Position numbers and translations under genes: made by a program. The notes under the pieces are model-generated. The model did no database searches, had not been told where the DNA came from, and saw nothing but the letters and a program-made list of their open reading frames with translations. Below, one piece after another: positions 32,832-41,625 of a DNA stretch of 64,000 nt; positions within the stretch are counted from its first letter, which is position 1; each line of letters begins with the position of its first letter. Source of the DNA: Erythrobacter sp. (GTDB taxonomy: Bacteria > Pseudomonadota > Alphaproteobacteria > Sphingomonadales > Sphingomonadaceae); the NCBI RefSeq assembly GCF_030066995.1, contig NZ_JASJAP010000004.1:248001-312000 (forward strand), read 5' to 3'.

Positions 32832-34055
32832 ATGATCGATCGGTTTGGAGACGCACTGAAAGACTTCCTGAAACAGGAGAGCGCGGGGGGGATTGTCCTC
32901 ATCGCCTCGGCCCTGTTGGCGCTGATCATCGCGAACAGCCCGCTGGCGCCCTTCTATTTCGGCACGCTCGAATCCAAGCTTAACCTCTCTTATGGTGCGT
33001 TCGAGATCAACAAGCCGCTGCTCTTGTGGATCAACGATGGGCTGATGGCGGTGTTTTTCTTTCTTATTGGCCTGGAAGTGAAACGCGAAATGCTGAGCGG
33101 CCAGCTGTCGAGCTGGGACAAGGCCTCCTTGCCGCTGATGGCGGCGATCGGCGGGATGGCCATCCCCGCTCTGGTCTTCGTCGCTTTTAACCTAAACGAG
33201 CCTGCCAACATCAACGGCTGGGCGATCCCCGCGGCGACCGATATCGCCTTCGCGCTGGGCATCCTCTCGTTGCTTGGCCCGCGCGTACCGGTGGCGATGA
33301 AGGCGCTTCTGCTCGCCATCGCGGTGATCGACGATATCGGCGCTATCACCGTCATTGCTCTGTTTTATTCGGGTGAAATCAAGACCGACATGCTGATCGG
33401 CGCTGCGGTGGTTTACGCGCTGCTTTTCGCGGTCAATCGCATGCGGCTCGCCTCAGGTATGCCTTATGTGGTGTTGACCGTGATCATGTGGGTGTTCGTG
33501 CTCAAATCCGGTGTCCACGCGACGCTTGCCGGAGTGGCGGCGGGGATGATGATCCCGACCCAGACGCGCGAAAACACCAACCTGCTCTACGAAATGGAGC
33601 ACACCCTTCACAAATGGGTCGCGTTCTTGGTGATCCCGATCTTCGGCTTTGCCAATGCGGGCGTGTCTTTGATCGGCGTGTCGCCTGCGATGATCCTTGG
33701 CCCGCTCCCGCTCGGGATTGCGCTTGGTCTGTTGATCGGCAAACAGATCGGAATTGTCGGCATGGCCTGGATTGCGGTCAAGATCGGCTTCGCTTCCCTT
33801 CCCGAAGGCATTGGCTGGAGAAAGATCCACGGTCTCTCCCTACTCGCCGCTATCGGCTTCACGATGAGCCTTTTTATTGGCGGGTTGGCCTTTGAAGACC
33901 CCGCGCAGGTTGACGCGGTCAAGATCGGCGTGCTCGCCGGCTCGCTGGTCGCGGCCCTCTCGGGCTACTTCCTCATCAAGTCTGCCCTGCCCGACGCGGC
34001 GCCGGTTGACGAGTCGACCGACAACGCGGAAGCGCTTCCCGACTTCGCGAAGTAG
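32832..34055 (+). CDS. nhaA: Na+/H+ antiporter NhaA
   Basis: This 407-residue inner-membrane protein has about twelve helices. AVIDDIGAITVIALFY carries the paired aspartates that bind and exchange sodium and protons, and GLEVKREMLSGQLSSWDKA is the conserved cytoplasmic loop after helix II. It exports sodium at alkaline pH or high salt. The ATG at 32832 follows AGGACGGGCGA, a reasonable ribosome site. Length and ends match family members; the C-terminal acidic tail is slightly long. A hydrolase gene follows 14 bp after it. Confidence 0.95.
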   Translation: MIDRFGDALKDFLKQESAGGIVLIASALLALIIANSPLAPFYFGTLESKLNLSYGAFEINKPLLLWINDGLMAVFFFLIGLEVKREMLSGQLSSWDKASLPLMAAIGGMAIPALVFVAFNLNEPANINGWAIPAATDIAFALGILSLLGPRVPVAMKALLLAIAVIDDIGAITVIALFYSGEIKTDMLIGAAVVYALLFAVNRMRLASGMPYVVLTVIMWVFVLKSGVHATLAGVAAGMMIPTQTRENTNLLYEMEHTLHKWVAFLVIPIFGFANAGVSLIGVSPAMILGPLPLGIALGLLIGKQIGIVGMAWIAVKIGFASLPEGIGWRKIHGLSLLAAIGFTMSLFIGGLAFEDPAQVDAVKIGVLAGSLVAALSGYFLIKSALPDAAPVDESTDNAEALPDFAK

Positions 34056-34069
34056 CCGAGGTGTAGGTC

Positions 34070-34948
34070 GTGAACGTCAGAGCCGAGCCCATTGCTCGCA
34101 GCGCCGGGGTCAAGGGCGTGAAGGTCGCCTATTGGGAATGGCGCGCCGATCCAGGCAATAACGAAGCGCCTCTGCTCTTCGCGCATGCCACGGGGTTTCA
34201 CTCAAGAGTGTTCGACGCGATCATCGAACACTTTCCCGGTCGCCGCGTCATCAGCGTCGATCTGCACGGGCATGGTCGCTCCGAAGGCGGGCCGATCGAT
34301 CATTGGGGCACCGTGATTGGCGAGGTCGCGGGCCTGCTTGACCAGCTGCGCATCCGCCGCGCTGTGGGCGTTGGCCATTCGATGGGGGCTCACATCCTTG
34401 CGCAATGCGCCGCCGATGCCCCGCACGCGTTCAGCCGCCTCATCCTGTTCGATCCGGTGATAATGGAGCCAGACCGCTACACGGCCAAGGGCGCCGCCTC
34501 CATGGCGAGCGCCCCGCATCCAGCGATCCGCCGCAAGCGCGATTTTGCCAGCATCGAGGCGATGATGGAGCGGTTTCGCTCGCGCGAGCCTTACGCGTTA
34601 TTCGAAGCCCGGGTGTTTGAGGACTATTGCCGTTTCGGCCTGAGGCGAAAGCCGGATGGACAGAGCTATGAACTTGCCTGTTCCCCGGAAATGGAAGCCA
34701 GCATTTACAGCTCAAGTCTGAGCAATTCCGGCATTCACGAAGCGGTTAAACGGATCGAAGCCCCCACTCTGGTCGTCCGCGCCAAGCGAACCGAAGCCAT
34801 GGATTTCAAAGGTTCCCCGACCTGGCCGATGCTAGCCGACCAGATCCCCAAGGGCACCGACTTGCCGCGCCCGGACCGCACTCACTTCCACCCCTTCGAG
34901 GATCCGGCTGACGCGGCGGCGATAATCAGCGAAGCGATAGCCGGCTAG
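34070..34948 (+). CDS. alpha/beta hydrolase
   Basis: This 292-residue cytoplasmic hydrolase has the oxyanion HATGFHS segment, SVDLHGHGRS and the nucleophile elbow GVGHSMGAH (Ser near residue 105). The catalytic His is probably in THFHPFEDP near the end. A lid domain of about 100 residues separates the two halves. It starts with GTG at 34070, 14 bp after nhaA, and may be co-transcribed. Its stop overlaps the stop of fliS on the other strand by 3 bases. Substrate unknown. Confidence 0.82.
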   Translation: MNVRAEPIARSAGVKGVKVAYWEWRADPGNNEAPLLFAHATGFHSRVFDAIIEHFPGRRVISVDLHGHGRSEGGPIDHWGTVIGEVAGLLDQLRIRRAVGVGHSMGAHILAQCAADAPHAFSRLILFDPVIMEPDRYTAKGAASMASAPHPAIRRKRDFASIEAMMERFRSREPYALFEARVFEDYCRFGLRRKPDGQSYELACSPEMEASIYSSSLSNSGIHEAVKRIEAPTLVVRAKRTEAMDFKGSPTWPMLADQIPKGTDLPRPDRTHFHPFEDPADAAAIISEAIAG

Positions 34949-35331
34949 ACGGATCGTCGGCATTCGCCAGCGACGCTGAGCAAATCCTGGAAGTCCACGC
35001 GCGCCTGTGCGATCTCTTCAAGACGCGGCTCGGCCATATTGCGCGCGAGACTTGCGGCAAGACCGCCATAGAATTGCACCAGCGCATCGTGCATTGGGCT
35101 ATCGGGCGCGACCGACCGCGCGAGGTGAACGGCGATGCCGTGCGCTCGGGTCAACGCGTCGCGCGGAAACGTTGCAGGCTTGCGCCTGAGAGCGATCAGC
35201 GCCTGACCCAGCGCAGCAACGGCCTCCTCCAGGCAAATCCGTGTCAGATCACCGCCGCTGGAGGCTTCAATTCGCGCGTCAAGATCGACCCGCGCATAGG
35301 CGGCGGAAGGTGTTCGCACCAGCGACTGCAT
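34945..35331 (-). CDS. fliS: flagellar secretion chaperone FliS
   Basis: This 128-residue all-helical protein is located directly after fliD. AAYARVDLDARIEASSGGDL is like the FliS N-terminal Y-x3-D/E-ASPEKL region, though diverged. FliS binds the flagellin C-terminus, prevents early polymerisation and guides export. The ATG at 35331 overlaps the fliD stop (TGATG); an in-frame TTG one codon earlier is unlikely. It is the last gene of the minus-strand flagellar series. Confidence 0.78.
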   Translation of the reverse strand: MQSLVRTPSAAYARVDLDARIEASSGGDLTRICLEEAVAALGQALIALRRKPATFPRDALTRAHGIAVHLARSVAPDSPMHDALVQFYGGLAASLARNMAEPRLEEIAQARVDFQDLLSVAGECRRSV

Positions 35332-36758
35332 CAACCGTCATCCGAGATATTGAATTGTTGACGAATAAAATCGAGCGTCGATTGTGACGCAGCGATCTGG
35401 CTCTCCGCCGCGGCGTAGGTGCGTGCAAGCTGGGCGCGCAGGTTCTCCTGCTGCTCGGCGATCCGCTCCAGCCGCGCGTCGTTGCGTTCGATCTGGTTTT
35501 CGTACCGGGTGATCGAGCCGCCAAGGGATCCCGGATTGCCGATCGCGGTGTTTTCCCGCGCAAGATTGTCGATGGTTGCAAAGACGCCAAAGGCACCCGT
35601 CGTGAACATCGACGCGGCGGCTTCGGGGCTGTCTCTCAGGGTTTGCTCAAGCCGGGCGCTGTCGATCCGGAAGGTCCCATCGCGCGTCAGCGAGAGCCCA
35701 AGGTCTGCAAGCGTGCTCGGCTCACCGGGCTCGGCGTTCGGCATGACCACGGTGTTGGTCAGCGCCGACAGGTCACGGCGCAATTCGCGCGCTCCTGGAT
35801 CGCTTTGCAAGGGGTTTTCCCCTTCGCCCGCGCCATTGAGAAGCGCAACAATGTCGTTCAGCGCCGCAGTCAAATCGTTCATGACGCCGGTGATGGCGTC
35901 GGCGTTCTGTGTGAATTCAACCTGCGTCGGATTGCCGGAATTGGTGCCGGTCAGCGTCAACTCGATGCCTTCCGGCAAATCGGTCACCCGATTGCTCGCC
36001 GAGCGCATGGGCACCGTGTCCAATTCAAACAGGGCGTCCTGGGCGCTGGACCGCAGCTGGCCGGTGTCGCTCGCCGGCGACCAGGCAAGATAGCTCAGAT
36101 CACCAGGCGTGTTCGATGGACCTGGCCCGGCGCTGGTCGGCTCGATAACGAACCCGTTCTGCTCCCCATCGCGCCCCTTGATGACCAATTGCGCGCCATC
36201 CGTACCTTGCGCGACATAGGCTTCCAGTGCGCCCTCGCTTTCGAGGGTGATGCGTGCGGCTAGATCGGTAAGCGTTTCGGTCGGGCCAACGCTGATTTCC
36301 AAGGCCGCCTGATCGGGGTCTTCGGTGAAGGTCGCGTCGGACACCGCGCCGAAGCGGATGCGCAAGGTCCCTTCGCCGACCAGATCGTCGCGGCTCGAAT
36401 AGCTCGGCGAGACCAGCGTTTGACTGTCCGCAAGCTGGGTAACTTCGAGCGAATAGCTCCCGCTCGGGCTGGTGCCGGTGGCGCTTGAGACTTGCGCAAC
36501 ATTGGCGTTGCCGATGCGCCCGCGCGGCGAGACGTCGCCGGTGCGGATCCGGTCGCCAAGCGCGCCGGACAGGTCGGTCAACGAGCCGCGCAACTGCGCG
36601 GCCGCAGAAATCTGCGTCTGCAGCGCTTCGTTGCGCGATTGCAGGGTTTCGCGCTGAAAGCTGTAGGTGGCCTCGGAGATATCGTTGGCAAGCTGGTTGA
36701 AGTTGATACCGCTGCCCGCGCCGAGCGCCGAAATGATGGAGGAGCCAGTGTCAGACAT
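35331..36758 (-). CDS. fliD: flagellar filament cap protein FliD
   Basis: This 475-residue exported protein has an N-terminal FliD_N domain (LGAGSGINFNQLANDISEAT) with coiled-coil ends, a variable middle, and a C-terminal FliD_C domain (GLSLTRDGTFRIDSARLEQT) with ITRYENQIERNDARLERIAE. It forms the cap beneath which flagellin subunits fold. It ends in a one-base overlap with fliS and lies 46 bp after flhB, the longest gap in this part of the series, so a secondary promoter could lie there. Confidence 0.92.
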   Translation of the reverse strand: MSDTGSSIISALGAGSGINFNQLANDISEATYSFQRETLQSRNEALQTQISAAAQLRGSLTDLSGALGDRIRTGDVSPRGRIGNANVAQVSSATGTSPSGSYSLEVTQLADSQTLVSPSYSSRDDLVGEGTLRIRFGAVSDATFTEDPDQAALEISVGPTETLTDLAARITLESEGALEAYVAQGTDGAQLVIKGRDGEQNGFVIEPTSAGPGPSNTPGDLSYLAWSPASDTGQLRSSAQDALFELDTVPMRSASNRVTDLPEGIELTLTGTNSGNPTQVEFTQNADAITGVMNDLTAALNDIVALLNGAGEGENPLQSDPGARELRRDLSALTNTVVMPNAEPGEPSTLADLGLSLTRDGTFRIDSARLEQTLRDSPEAAASMFTTGAFGVFATIDNLARENTAIGNPGSLGGSITRYENQIERNDARLERIAEQQENLRAQLARTYAAAESQIAASQSTLDFIRQQFNISDDG

Positions 36759-36804
36759 GATACACAGTACGGTTGCTGCCGCCAGAGCTTAAGAGTGCCA
36801 TGTT

Positions 36805-37950
36805 CTACGCACGCGAAGCGGCGATGTCGGGCCGCCCTTCCCCGTCGAAACGCAAGTCTTCGGGCACTTCGACGCGGGGGCGAGACGGGCGCTCTCCACG
36901 CTTTAGAGAGAGCACGAACGCGACAAGCGCGGCGATGGCGACGTAGAGTTCCTCGCGCACCATCTGGTTGGGCTGAGTGGTGAAATAGACAGACCGAGCG
37001 AGCGCGGGGTATTCGAGGATTGGCAGCCCCTCCTCACCGGCAATATCGCGCATTGCGAGAGCCGTTTCCCCGCGCCCCTTGCACACAAGGATCGGCGCGG
37101 GCGCGCGGTCGGGATCGTAGGTCAGCGCCACCGAGTAGTGGAGCGGATTGACGATTACGAACTCCGCCTCCTTCATCGCCTTGGCCACACCGCCGCGCGC
37201 CAGATCACGCTGGCGCTGCCGTCGCGCACTCTTCACTTCGGGCGAGCCCTCGGCCTGCTTGGTCTCGTCGCGCAATTCTTTGAGACTCATCATGAGGCGC
37301 TTGTTCCGCTGGAAGCGCTGCAGCGGGTAATCCACCGCGGCGATGATCCCGAGGCCGAAAATCAGCAGGGCGACGAGGTTCAACCCCGCCTCCCACCCAA
37401 AGGCCAGCTGCGCTTCAAGAGTGCCGCGCCCCAGCCCCATTAGCGGTGCAAGGTTCTGCGATGCCCACCACCAGGCAAGGCTGGCGAGCAACGCAAGCTT
37501 CAGAACGCTCTTGCCCAGCTCGATAAGGCCTTGCGTGCCGAAAATGCGCTTGAGCCCGGAGACAGGATTGATCTTCGAGCCCTTGAAGCCGATCGCGCTG
37601 GGATTGAACCGCGCGCCTTCGCCCAGCAGCAATTGCGAGATCAGCGTGGTCACGACCGCGGTGCACCCGATCACAAATATGGGCGGCAGGATCTCGCCTG
37701 CGGCCTGCGCGACCAGCGCGCCCGGATCGCGATATTCCAGGGCGGAAGCATCGAAGTTCAGGCTGGTGCGTGCAATGTTTCCGATCCCGCCGAACAGCCA
37801 CGGCCCGACCAGGCTGAGCGTGAGCGCGCCCGTCGCCATGGCGGCTGCTGTCCCCAGCTCTTTGGAGCGCAGGACGTCGCCCTTCTTCGCCGCGTCGCGC
37901 TTTTTCTTGTCGGTCGCCTCGAAGGTTTTGTCGTCGCTGTCTTCGCTCAT
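36805..37950 (-). CDS. flhB: flagellar type III export switch protein FlhB
   Basis: This 381-residue protein has four N-terminal membrane helices and a cytoplasmic domain. The start DKKKRDAAKKGDVLRSKELG and FNPSAIGFKGSKINPVSGLK match FlhB. The self-cleavage site normally reads NPTH; here it reads NPLH (around residue 268, 37138-37149). The Asn-Pro pair needed for cleavage is kept. FlhB switches export from hook to filament proteins. It overlaps fliR by ATGA. flhA, its usual neighbour, is not in the window. Confidence 0.92.
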   Translation of the reverse strand: MSEDSDDKTFEATDKKKRDAAKKGDVLRSKELGTAAAMATGALTLSLVGPWLFGGIGNIARTSLNFDASALEYRDPGALVAQAAGEILPPIFVIGCTAVVTTLISQLLLGEGARFNPSAIGFKGSKINPVSGLKRIFGTQGLIELGKSVLKLALLASLAWWWASQNLAPLMGLGRGTLEAQLAFGWEAGLNLVALLIFGLGIIAAVDYPLQRFQRNKRLMMSLKELRDETKQAEGSPEVKSARRQRQRDLARGGVAKAMKEAEFVIVNPLHYSVALTYDPDRAPAPILVCKGRGETALAMRDIAGEEGLPILEYPALARSVYFTTQPNQMVREELYVAIAALVAFVLSLKRGERPSRPRVEVPEDLRFDGEGRPDIAASRA

Positions 37951-38747
37951 GGTGCGAGCCCGCCGGAGATCTCGATGAGGTTGCCCGTTTCGCTCAACGC
38001 GACCTCAAGCAGGGCGACGAATTGCTCGATCAGAATGGGAAGGCCGACAATCAATGCGGTGATCCCGGCGAGCGTCCCAGCCGGAAGGCCCAGTGCAAAG
38101 AGATTGAGCGCGGGCGCGGAGCGCGAAATGATCCCTGTGACCAGTTGCACCAGCAAGAGGACAAGCACGACCGGCAGGGCAATCGCAGCGGCTGTGGCAA
38201 ACCCATAGGCCATGAAGAACACGATGCTTTGCGCCGCGCCCGGCCCTATCGCAAACGATCCTGCGGGCAGGATGCGATAGCTTTCAAGCAGCAATTCGAA
38301 CCACAGCAGATGTCCGCCTATGGCGTAGAACAGCAGCGTGAGCAGGAGTCCGAAATAGCTGCCGAGCGCGCCCGACTGCGCGCCGCTGGCCGGGTCGATC
38401 GAGGTCGCGATTGCGAGCCCCATCGTCCCCGAAATCTGCTCCGCAGCGATCAAGGGAACCGCAAAGGCGAGCTGCAGCACAACGCCCAGGGCCGCCCCGA
38501 TCACCGCCTCCTGCACGACCGCCAGCAGCGCGGCAAAACTCATCATCTCGGGCGTTTGCGCCGGCGGCACCCACAGCGCGACGAAGACGGCAAAGGCAAG
38601 CGCCAAAAGCGCGCGAAGCGCCGGAGGAACCGACATCACGCCAACCATCGGTGCCGCCAACAGCGCCGCGCCGCAGCGCACCGACAGGAACAGCAATTGC
38701 CAAAGCTGCTGGTCGAGCGGGCCAAAACCGAGATCGAGAACGTTCAC
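37947..38747 (-). CDS. fliR: flagellar export gate protein FliR
   Basis: This membrane protein of about 266 residues has roughly six helices. APMVGVMSVPPALRALLALA near the start and GITALIVGLPILIEQFVALL near the end fit FliR. The open frame extends to 38993, but that part lies over fliQ in another frame; GTG at 38747, 18 bp after the fliQ stop, gives the normal FliR length. With FliP and FliQ it builds the export gate of the flagellar type III system. Confidence 0.88.
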   Translation of the reverse strand: MNVLDLGFGPLDQQLWQLLFLSVRCGAALLAAPMVGVMSVPPALRALLALAFAVFVALWVPPAQTPEMMSFAALLAVVQEAVIGAALGVVLQLAFAVPLIAAEQISGTMGLAIATSIDPASGAQSGALGSYFGLLLTLLFYAIGGHLLWFELLLESYRILPAGSFAIGPGAAQSIVFFMAYGFATAAAIALPVVLVLLLVQLVTGIISRSAPALNLFALGLPAGTLAGITALIVGLPILIEQFVALLEVALSETGNLIEISGGLAP

Positions 38748-38764
38748 GTGAGACCGCGGGACAT

Positions 38765-39055
38765 TCAGGCGGCGATGGCCGAGACCTGCGCGAAAATCTC
38801 GCGCATGAAATCGGTCAGAAGCGCCATCATCGTGCCGCCCAGAACGACAAACACGACAGCGATAATCGCCAGTTTGGGCACAAAGGTCAGCGTCTGCTCG
38901 TTGACCGAAGTCGCCGCCTGAATGACGCCGACGACCAGGCCGACAAGAAGAGCTGCGAGCAGGACCGGGCCAACGATCAGAGCCGTCACCCACAAGGTCT
39001 GATCCGCGAGCGCCAAGAGCGCCGCGTCCTCCTGAAGCCCCGCCGAACCGCTCAT
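38765..39055 (-). CDS. fliQ: flagellar export gate protein FliQ
   Basis: This 96-residue protein has two membrane helices. VGVIQAATSVNEQTLTFVPK is the conserved FliQ loop. Length is typical. It overlaps fliP by ATGA. Confidence 0.93.
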   Translation of the reverse strand: MSGSAGLQEDAALLALADQTLWVTALIVGPVLLAALLVGLVVGVIQAATSVNEQTLTFVPKLAIIAVVFVVLGGTMMALLTDFMREIFAQVSAIAA

Positions 39056-39852
39056 GAGAAGCTCATCGCAAGGCTACCCATCAGCAGCGCCCAACCATCA
39101 ACGAGGACGAACAAAAGCAGCTTGAAAGGCAGCGAGATGATTGTGGGTGAGAGCATCATCATCCCCAGACTCATCAGCACGCTGGCGACGACGAGGTCGA
39201 TCACAAGAAACGGCAGGAAGATCATGAAGCCGATCTGAAACGCGGTTTCCAGCTCGCTCGTCACAAAGGCGGGCAACAGGATCGAGAAGGGAATCTCGGT
39301 CTCGCTGGCAAACTGGCCGACCCCCGCAATGTCTGTAAACATCAGGAGATTGGCCTCGCGCGTCTGGCGGATCATGAACGCGTGAAAGGCCTCGCCACCC
39401 TGCGCAATCGCCGCGTCTGCGCTCACCGTCCCGGCGGCGTACGGCTCAATCGCGGTCGTGTTCACCGTTTCGATAGTCGGTCCCATAACGAACAGCGAAA
39501 GGAACAGAGAGAGCGCTATCAGCACCTGAGTGGGCGGCGAGCCTTGAAGCCCGAGCGCCTGGCGCAGGATCGAGAGAACCACAAGGATGCGCAAAAAGCT
39601 CGTCATCATCAGCACCAGCGCGGGCAGGATGGTGAGCAGCGTCATCACGACGAGAAGCTGGATCGAGGTCGATAGCGGCGCGTTCTCGCCGTCGCCCGCT
39701 GGCCCCTCGCTGCCCAGAGCGCGCTCTATGGCGGCGCCAATCCCGGTCGGGTCCGTGCCTGCGGGCGACGCTGCGAACGCGGTCTCCGCGCCCGCAAACA
39801 TGGTTAACGCAGTAAGGACCAAGGCCCCGATTGAAGAGAAAGCAGCCCGCAT
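39052..39852 (-). CDS. fliP: flagellar export gate protein FliP
   Basis: This 266-residue protein has a cleavable signal peptide (cut near TAFA) and four membrane helices. MTSFLRILVVLSILRQALGL and GFMIFLPFLVIDLVVASVLM are hallmark FliP segments, and SLPFKLLLFVLVDGWALL closes the protein. It forms the core of the export gate ring. Overlaps fliO by one base. Confidence 0.95.
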   Translation of the reverse strand: MRAAFSSIGALVLTALTMFAGAETAFAASPAGTDPTGIGAAIERALGSEGPAGDGENAPLSTSIQLLVVMTLLTILPALVLMMTSFLRILVVLSILRQALGLQGSPPTQVLIALSLFLSLFVMGPTIETVNTTAIEPYAAGTVSADAAIAQGGEAFHAFMIRQTREANLLMFTDIAGVGQFASETEIPFSILLPAFVTSELETAFQIGFMIFLPFLVIDLVVASVLMSLGMMMLSPTIISLPFKLLLFVLVDGWALLMGSLAMSFS

Positions 39853-40139
39853 CAGACGTCCGCCGACGTCGCCGCTGCGCGCGCGTCCGCTTCGCTCAAG
39901 CGCACAAGTCCCTGGCGCGATAGGCCGAGCAGGATCTCGCGATCACGAAAACGCACCACAGCAAGCTTCATCCCCGGTGCAAGCAAGGTCGTCTCGACAA
40001 GTTCAACCTGCCGCCCGGTTCCGCCCTGCCAGCCGACCATGCGGGTCTGCAGAGCGCGCGTAAGACGCAAGCTTCCCCAGATGAGCAGGCCCAGGAGCGG
40101 CAAAAGCAGCGCGAGCCGGGCGAAGTATTCGAGCATCAT
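39852..40139 (-). CDS. fliO: flagellar biosynthesis protein FliO
   Basis: This 95-residue protein has one N-terminal membrane helix and a small cytoplasmic domain with VELVETTLLAPGMKLAVVRF and LLGLSRQGLVRL, as in FliO. FliO helps FliP assemble. Position between fliN and fliP is the usual one. The start overlaps the fliN stop (ATGATG). Confidence 0.82.
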   Translation of the reverse strand: MMLEYFARLALLLPLLGLLIWGSLRLTRALQTRMVGWQGGTGRQVELVETTLLAPGMKLAVVRFRDREILLGLSRQGLVRLSEADARAAATSADV

Positions 40140-40696
40140 GACGCATCACCCGCGTCCGACCCCGATCCCGGCGAGGTGGTCTCGGCATCGGGGTCGGGCG
40201 AGCCCGCTGTTATCTCGGCCAGGGCGTCGGCTAGCTCGTCGACGGCGGATTCCGGATCGACGTCATCGCCCGAGGGGCTGTCCGGTTCTTTCACAGCCGC
40301 CTCTGAGGAAGCGTCGGGCGGCGGCGATGTCGGCGCAGGAGCGGTCGGGGCAGAAGGAGTCGGGGCAGAAGCGGTCGGTGGGGCAGACGCCAAGGGCGTC
40401 GCAGGGCCAGTCGGCGCTCCGGCGAAAGACGCGCTCTGGGCCGCATGCTCTTCTCCCACCAGTTGAACAATGCGCAGCGCAAATTTGCCATCCTGCGCGA
40501 TCACCTCACCTTGCGCGACCACCCGCCCGTTGGCGGTGACGTCCAGCAACTCATCGGTCAGCCGGTTCAGCGCGACAACGCTTCCCTGGCCAAGCGAAAG
40601 CACATCGCGCAGCGGCATGTCGGTGCGGCCAAGCTCGACCGAGAGGCGGACCGAAACATCTCCAAAGCGTAGCAAGGCGGGGCTGAAATCGGTCAC
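40136..40696 (-). CDS. fliN: flagellar motor switch protein FliN with long C-terminal tail
   Basis: This is a 186-residue C-ring protein. A single SpoA domain lies at the very N-terminus (about residues 8-82: LSVELGRTDMPLRDVLSLGQ and LLDVTANGRVVAQGEVIAQ). It is followed by about 100 residues made almost only of Pro, Ala, Ser, Thr, Asp and Glu. In most FliN proteins the SpoA domain is C-terminal and any extension is N-terminal, so this order is reversed. Codon bias stays normal across the tail, so it is coding. Overlaps fliM and fliO by ATGA. Confidence 0.88.
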   Translation of the reverse strand: MTDFSPALLRFGDVSVRLSVELGRTDMPLRDVLSLGQGSVVALNRLTDELLDVTANGRVVAQGEVIAQDGKFALRIVQLVGEEHAAQSASFAGAPTGPATPLASAPPTASAPTPSAPTAPAPTSPPPDASSEAAVKEPDSPSGDDVDPESAVDELADALAEITAGSPDPDAETTSPGSGSDAGDAS

Positions 40697-41625
40697 GCGG
40701 CGACCCCCCTGCCTGGCACCCGGGTCAATTGAAGCGCCATCCGGTCTTCCTGCGTGCCAAGCCGCCCGCTCGCCACAAGGTGAACGCCGACTCGAAGCGG
40801 AATGTCTCGCGCTACGGCAATCGGGATCTCGTCCCCGGTCTTCAGACGTCCCAGCTGCCCAAGCGACAGATCGAATTCAGCCAACACCGCGTGCAGAGCG
40901 AGCGGCATCGCGCCAAAGACAGCGCGGTCCTGATCCTCGGTTTCCCCGTCTACCCTTCGCATGGCGGAGGTCGAGCCAAGCCCCGGGAGAAGCGCGTCAA
41001 GCCCCTCCTGAGGCATTGCGAGGGCGGCGCTCCAGGATACGTCATCCGAAGCGGTGAGAGTTATCGTTAGAGAAGCGCATTGTGTGGAGGGGCCAAAGGG
41101 CTTGAGGCGCGAGGCGTTCTCGCTGCGCACGATAACCTCGCCGGTGGGCTCCTCAGCGCCATCGGCGCTGTCAACCGCGCTTACTCTCGCAATAGCGCAA
41201 GCGACGAGGCGCGAGGCCTGCTCGATCAGAAGCGCTGCGGATCGCGGCAGTTTCGCGACCTCGTCGGACGACACTTCGCCGGTCCCACCAAAGCTGCGAT
41301 CCGTGAGGGCGATCGCGGTCGCGGTGTTGAAACTGAGCAACGCGGTCCGGTCGCTGGCGCCGCAACGCAGGAGACTGTTCGCCGCTACCGGGCCGATACG
41401 ACCAAACACCTCTTGTCCGCTCAAGGTTTCGGGATCGCCGACCGCGGCCTCGATCCGGTCGCCGGACAGCAGTTCGGAAATGTCCTGCCCCAGCTCACGC
41501 CCCAGATCACGCCGCCACAGGGCGAAGCATTCCGCGCGCTCTTCGGGGCGCGGCCCCCTTTCGGTGAGCTCGGAGCAATGGCGCGCCAAAGCGCGCTCGG
41601 CAGCGAAGGTCTGCGCGAGGTTCAT
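40693..41625 (-). CDS. fliM: flagellar motor switch protein FliM (divergent)
   Basis: This 310-residue C-ring protein is placed between fliL and fliN. ALLSFNTATAIALTDRSFGG fits the FliM middle domain, and LGRLKTGDEIPIAV with VHLVASGRLG fits its C-terminal SpoA domain. The N-terminus starts MNLAQTFAAERALARHC and lacks the LSQxEIDALL peptide that binds phosphorylated CheY in most FliM proteins. The motor may therefore be switched or braked in another way. Confidence 0.8.
   Translation of the reverse strand: MNLAQTFAAERALARHCSELTERGPRPEERAECFALWRRDLGRELGQDISELLSGDRIEAAVGDPETLSGQEVFGRIGPVAANSLLRCGASDRTALLSFNTATAIALTDRSFGGTGEVSSDEVAKLPRSAALLIEQASRLVACAIARVSAVDSADGAEEPTGEVIVRSENASRLKPFGPSTQCASLTITLTASDDVSWSAALAMPQEGLDALLPGLGSTSAMRRVDGETEDQDRAVFGAMPLALHAVLAEFDLSLGQLGRLKTGDEIPIAVARDIPLRVGVHLVASGRLGTQEDRMALQLTRVPGRGVAA

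Noticed and set aside
36758..36804. Sigma-54 promoter before fliD (TGGCACTCTTAAGCT on the minus strand)
   Set aside because: The -24 element is good but the distance to the GC of the -12 element is one base short.
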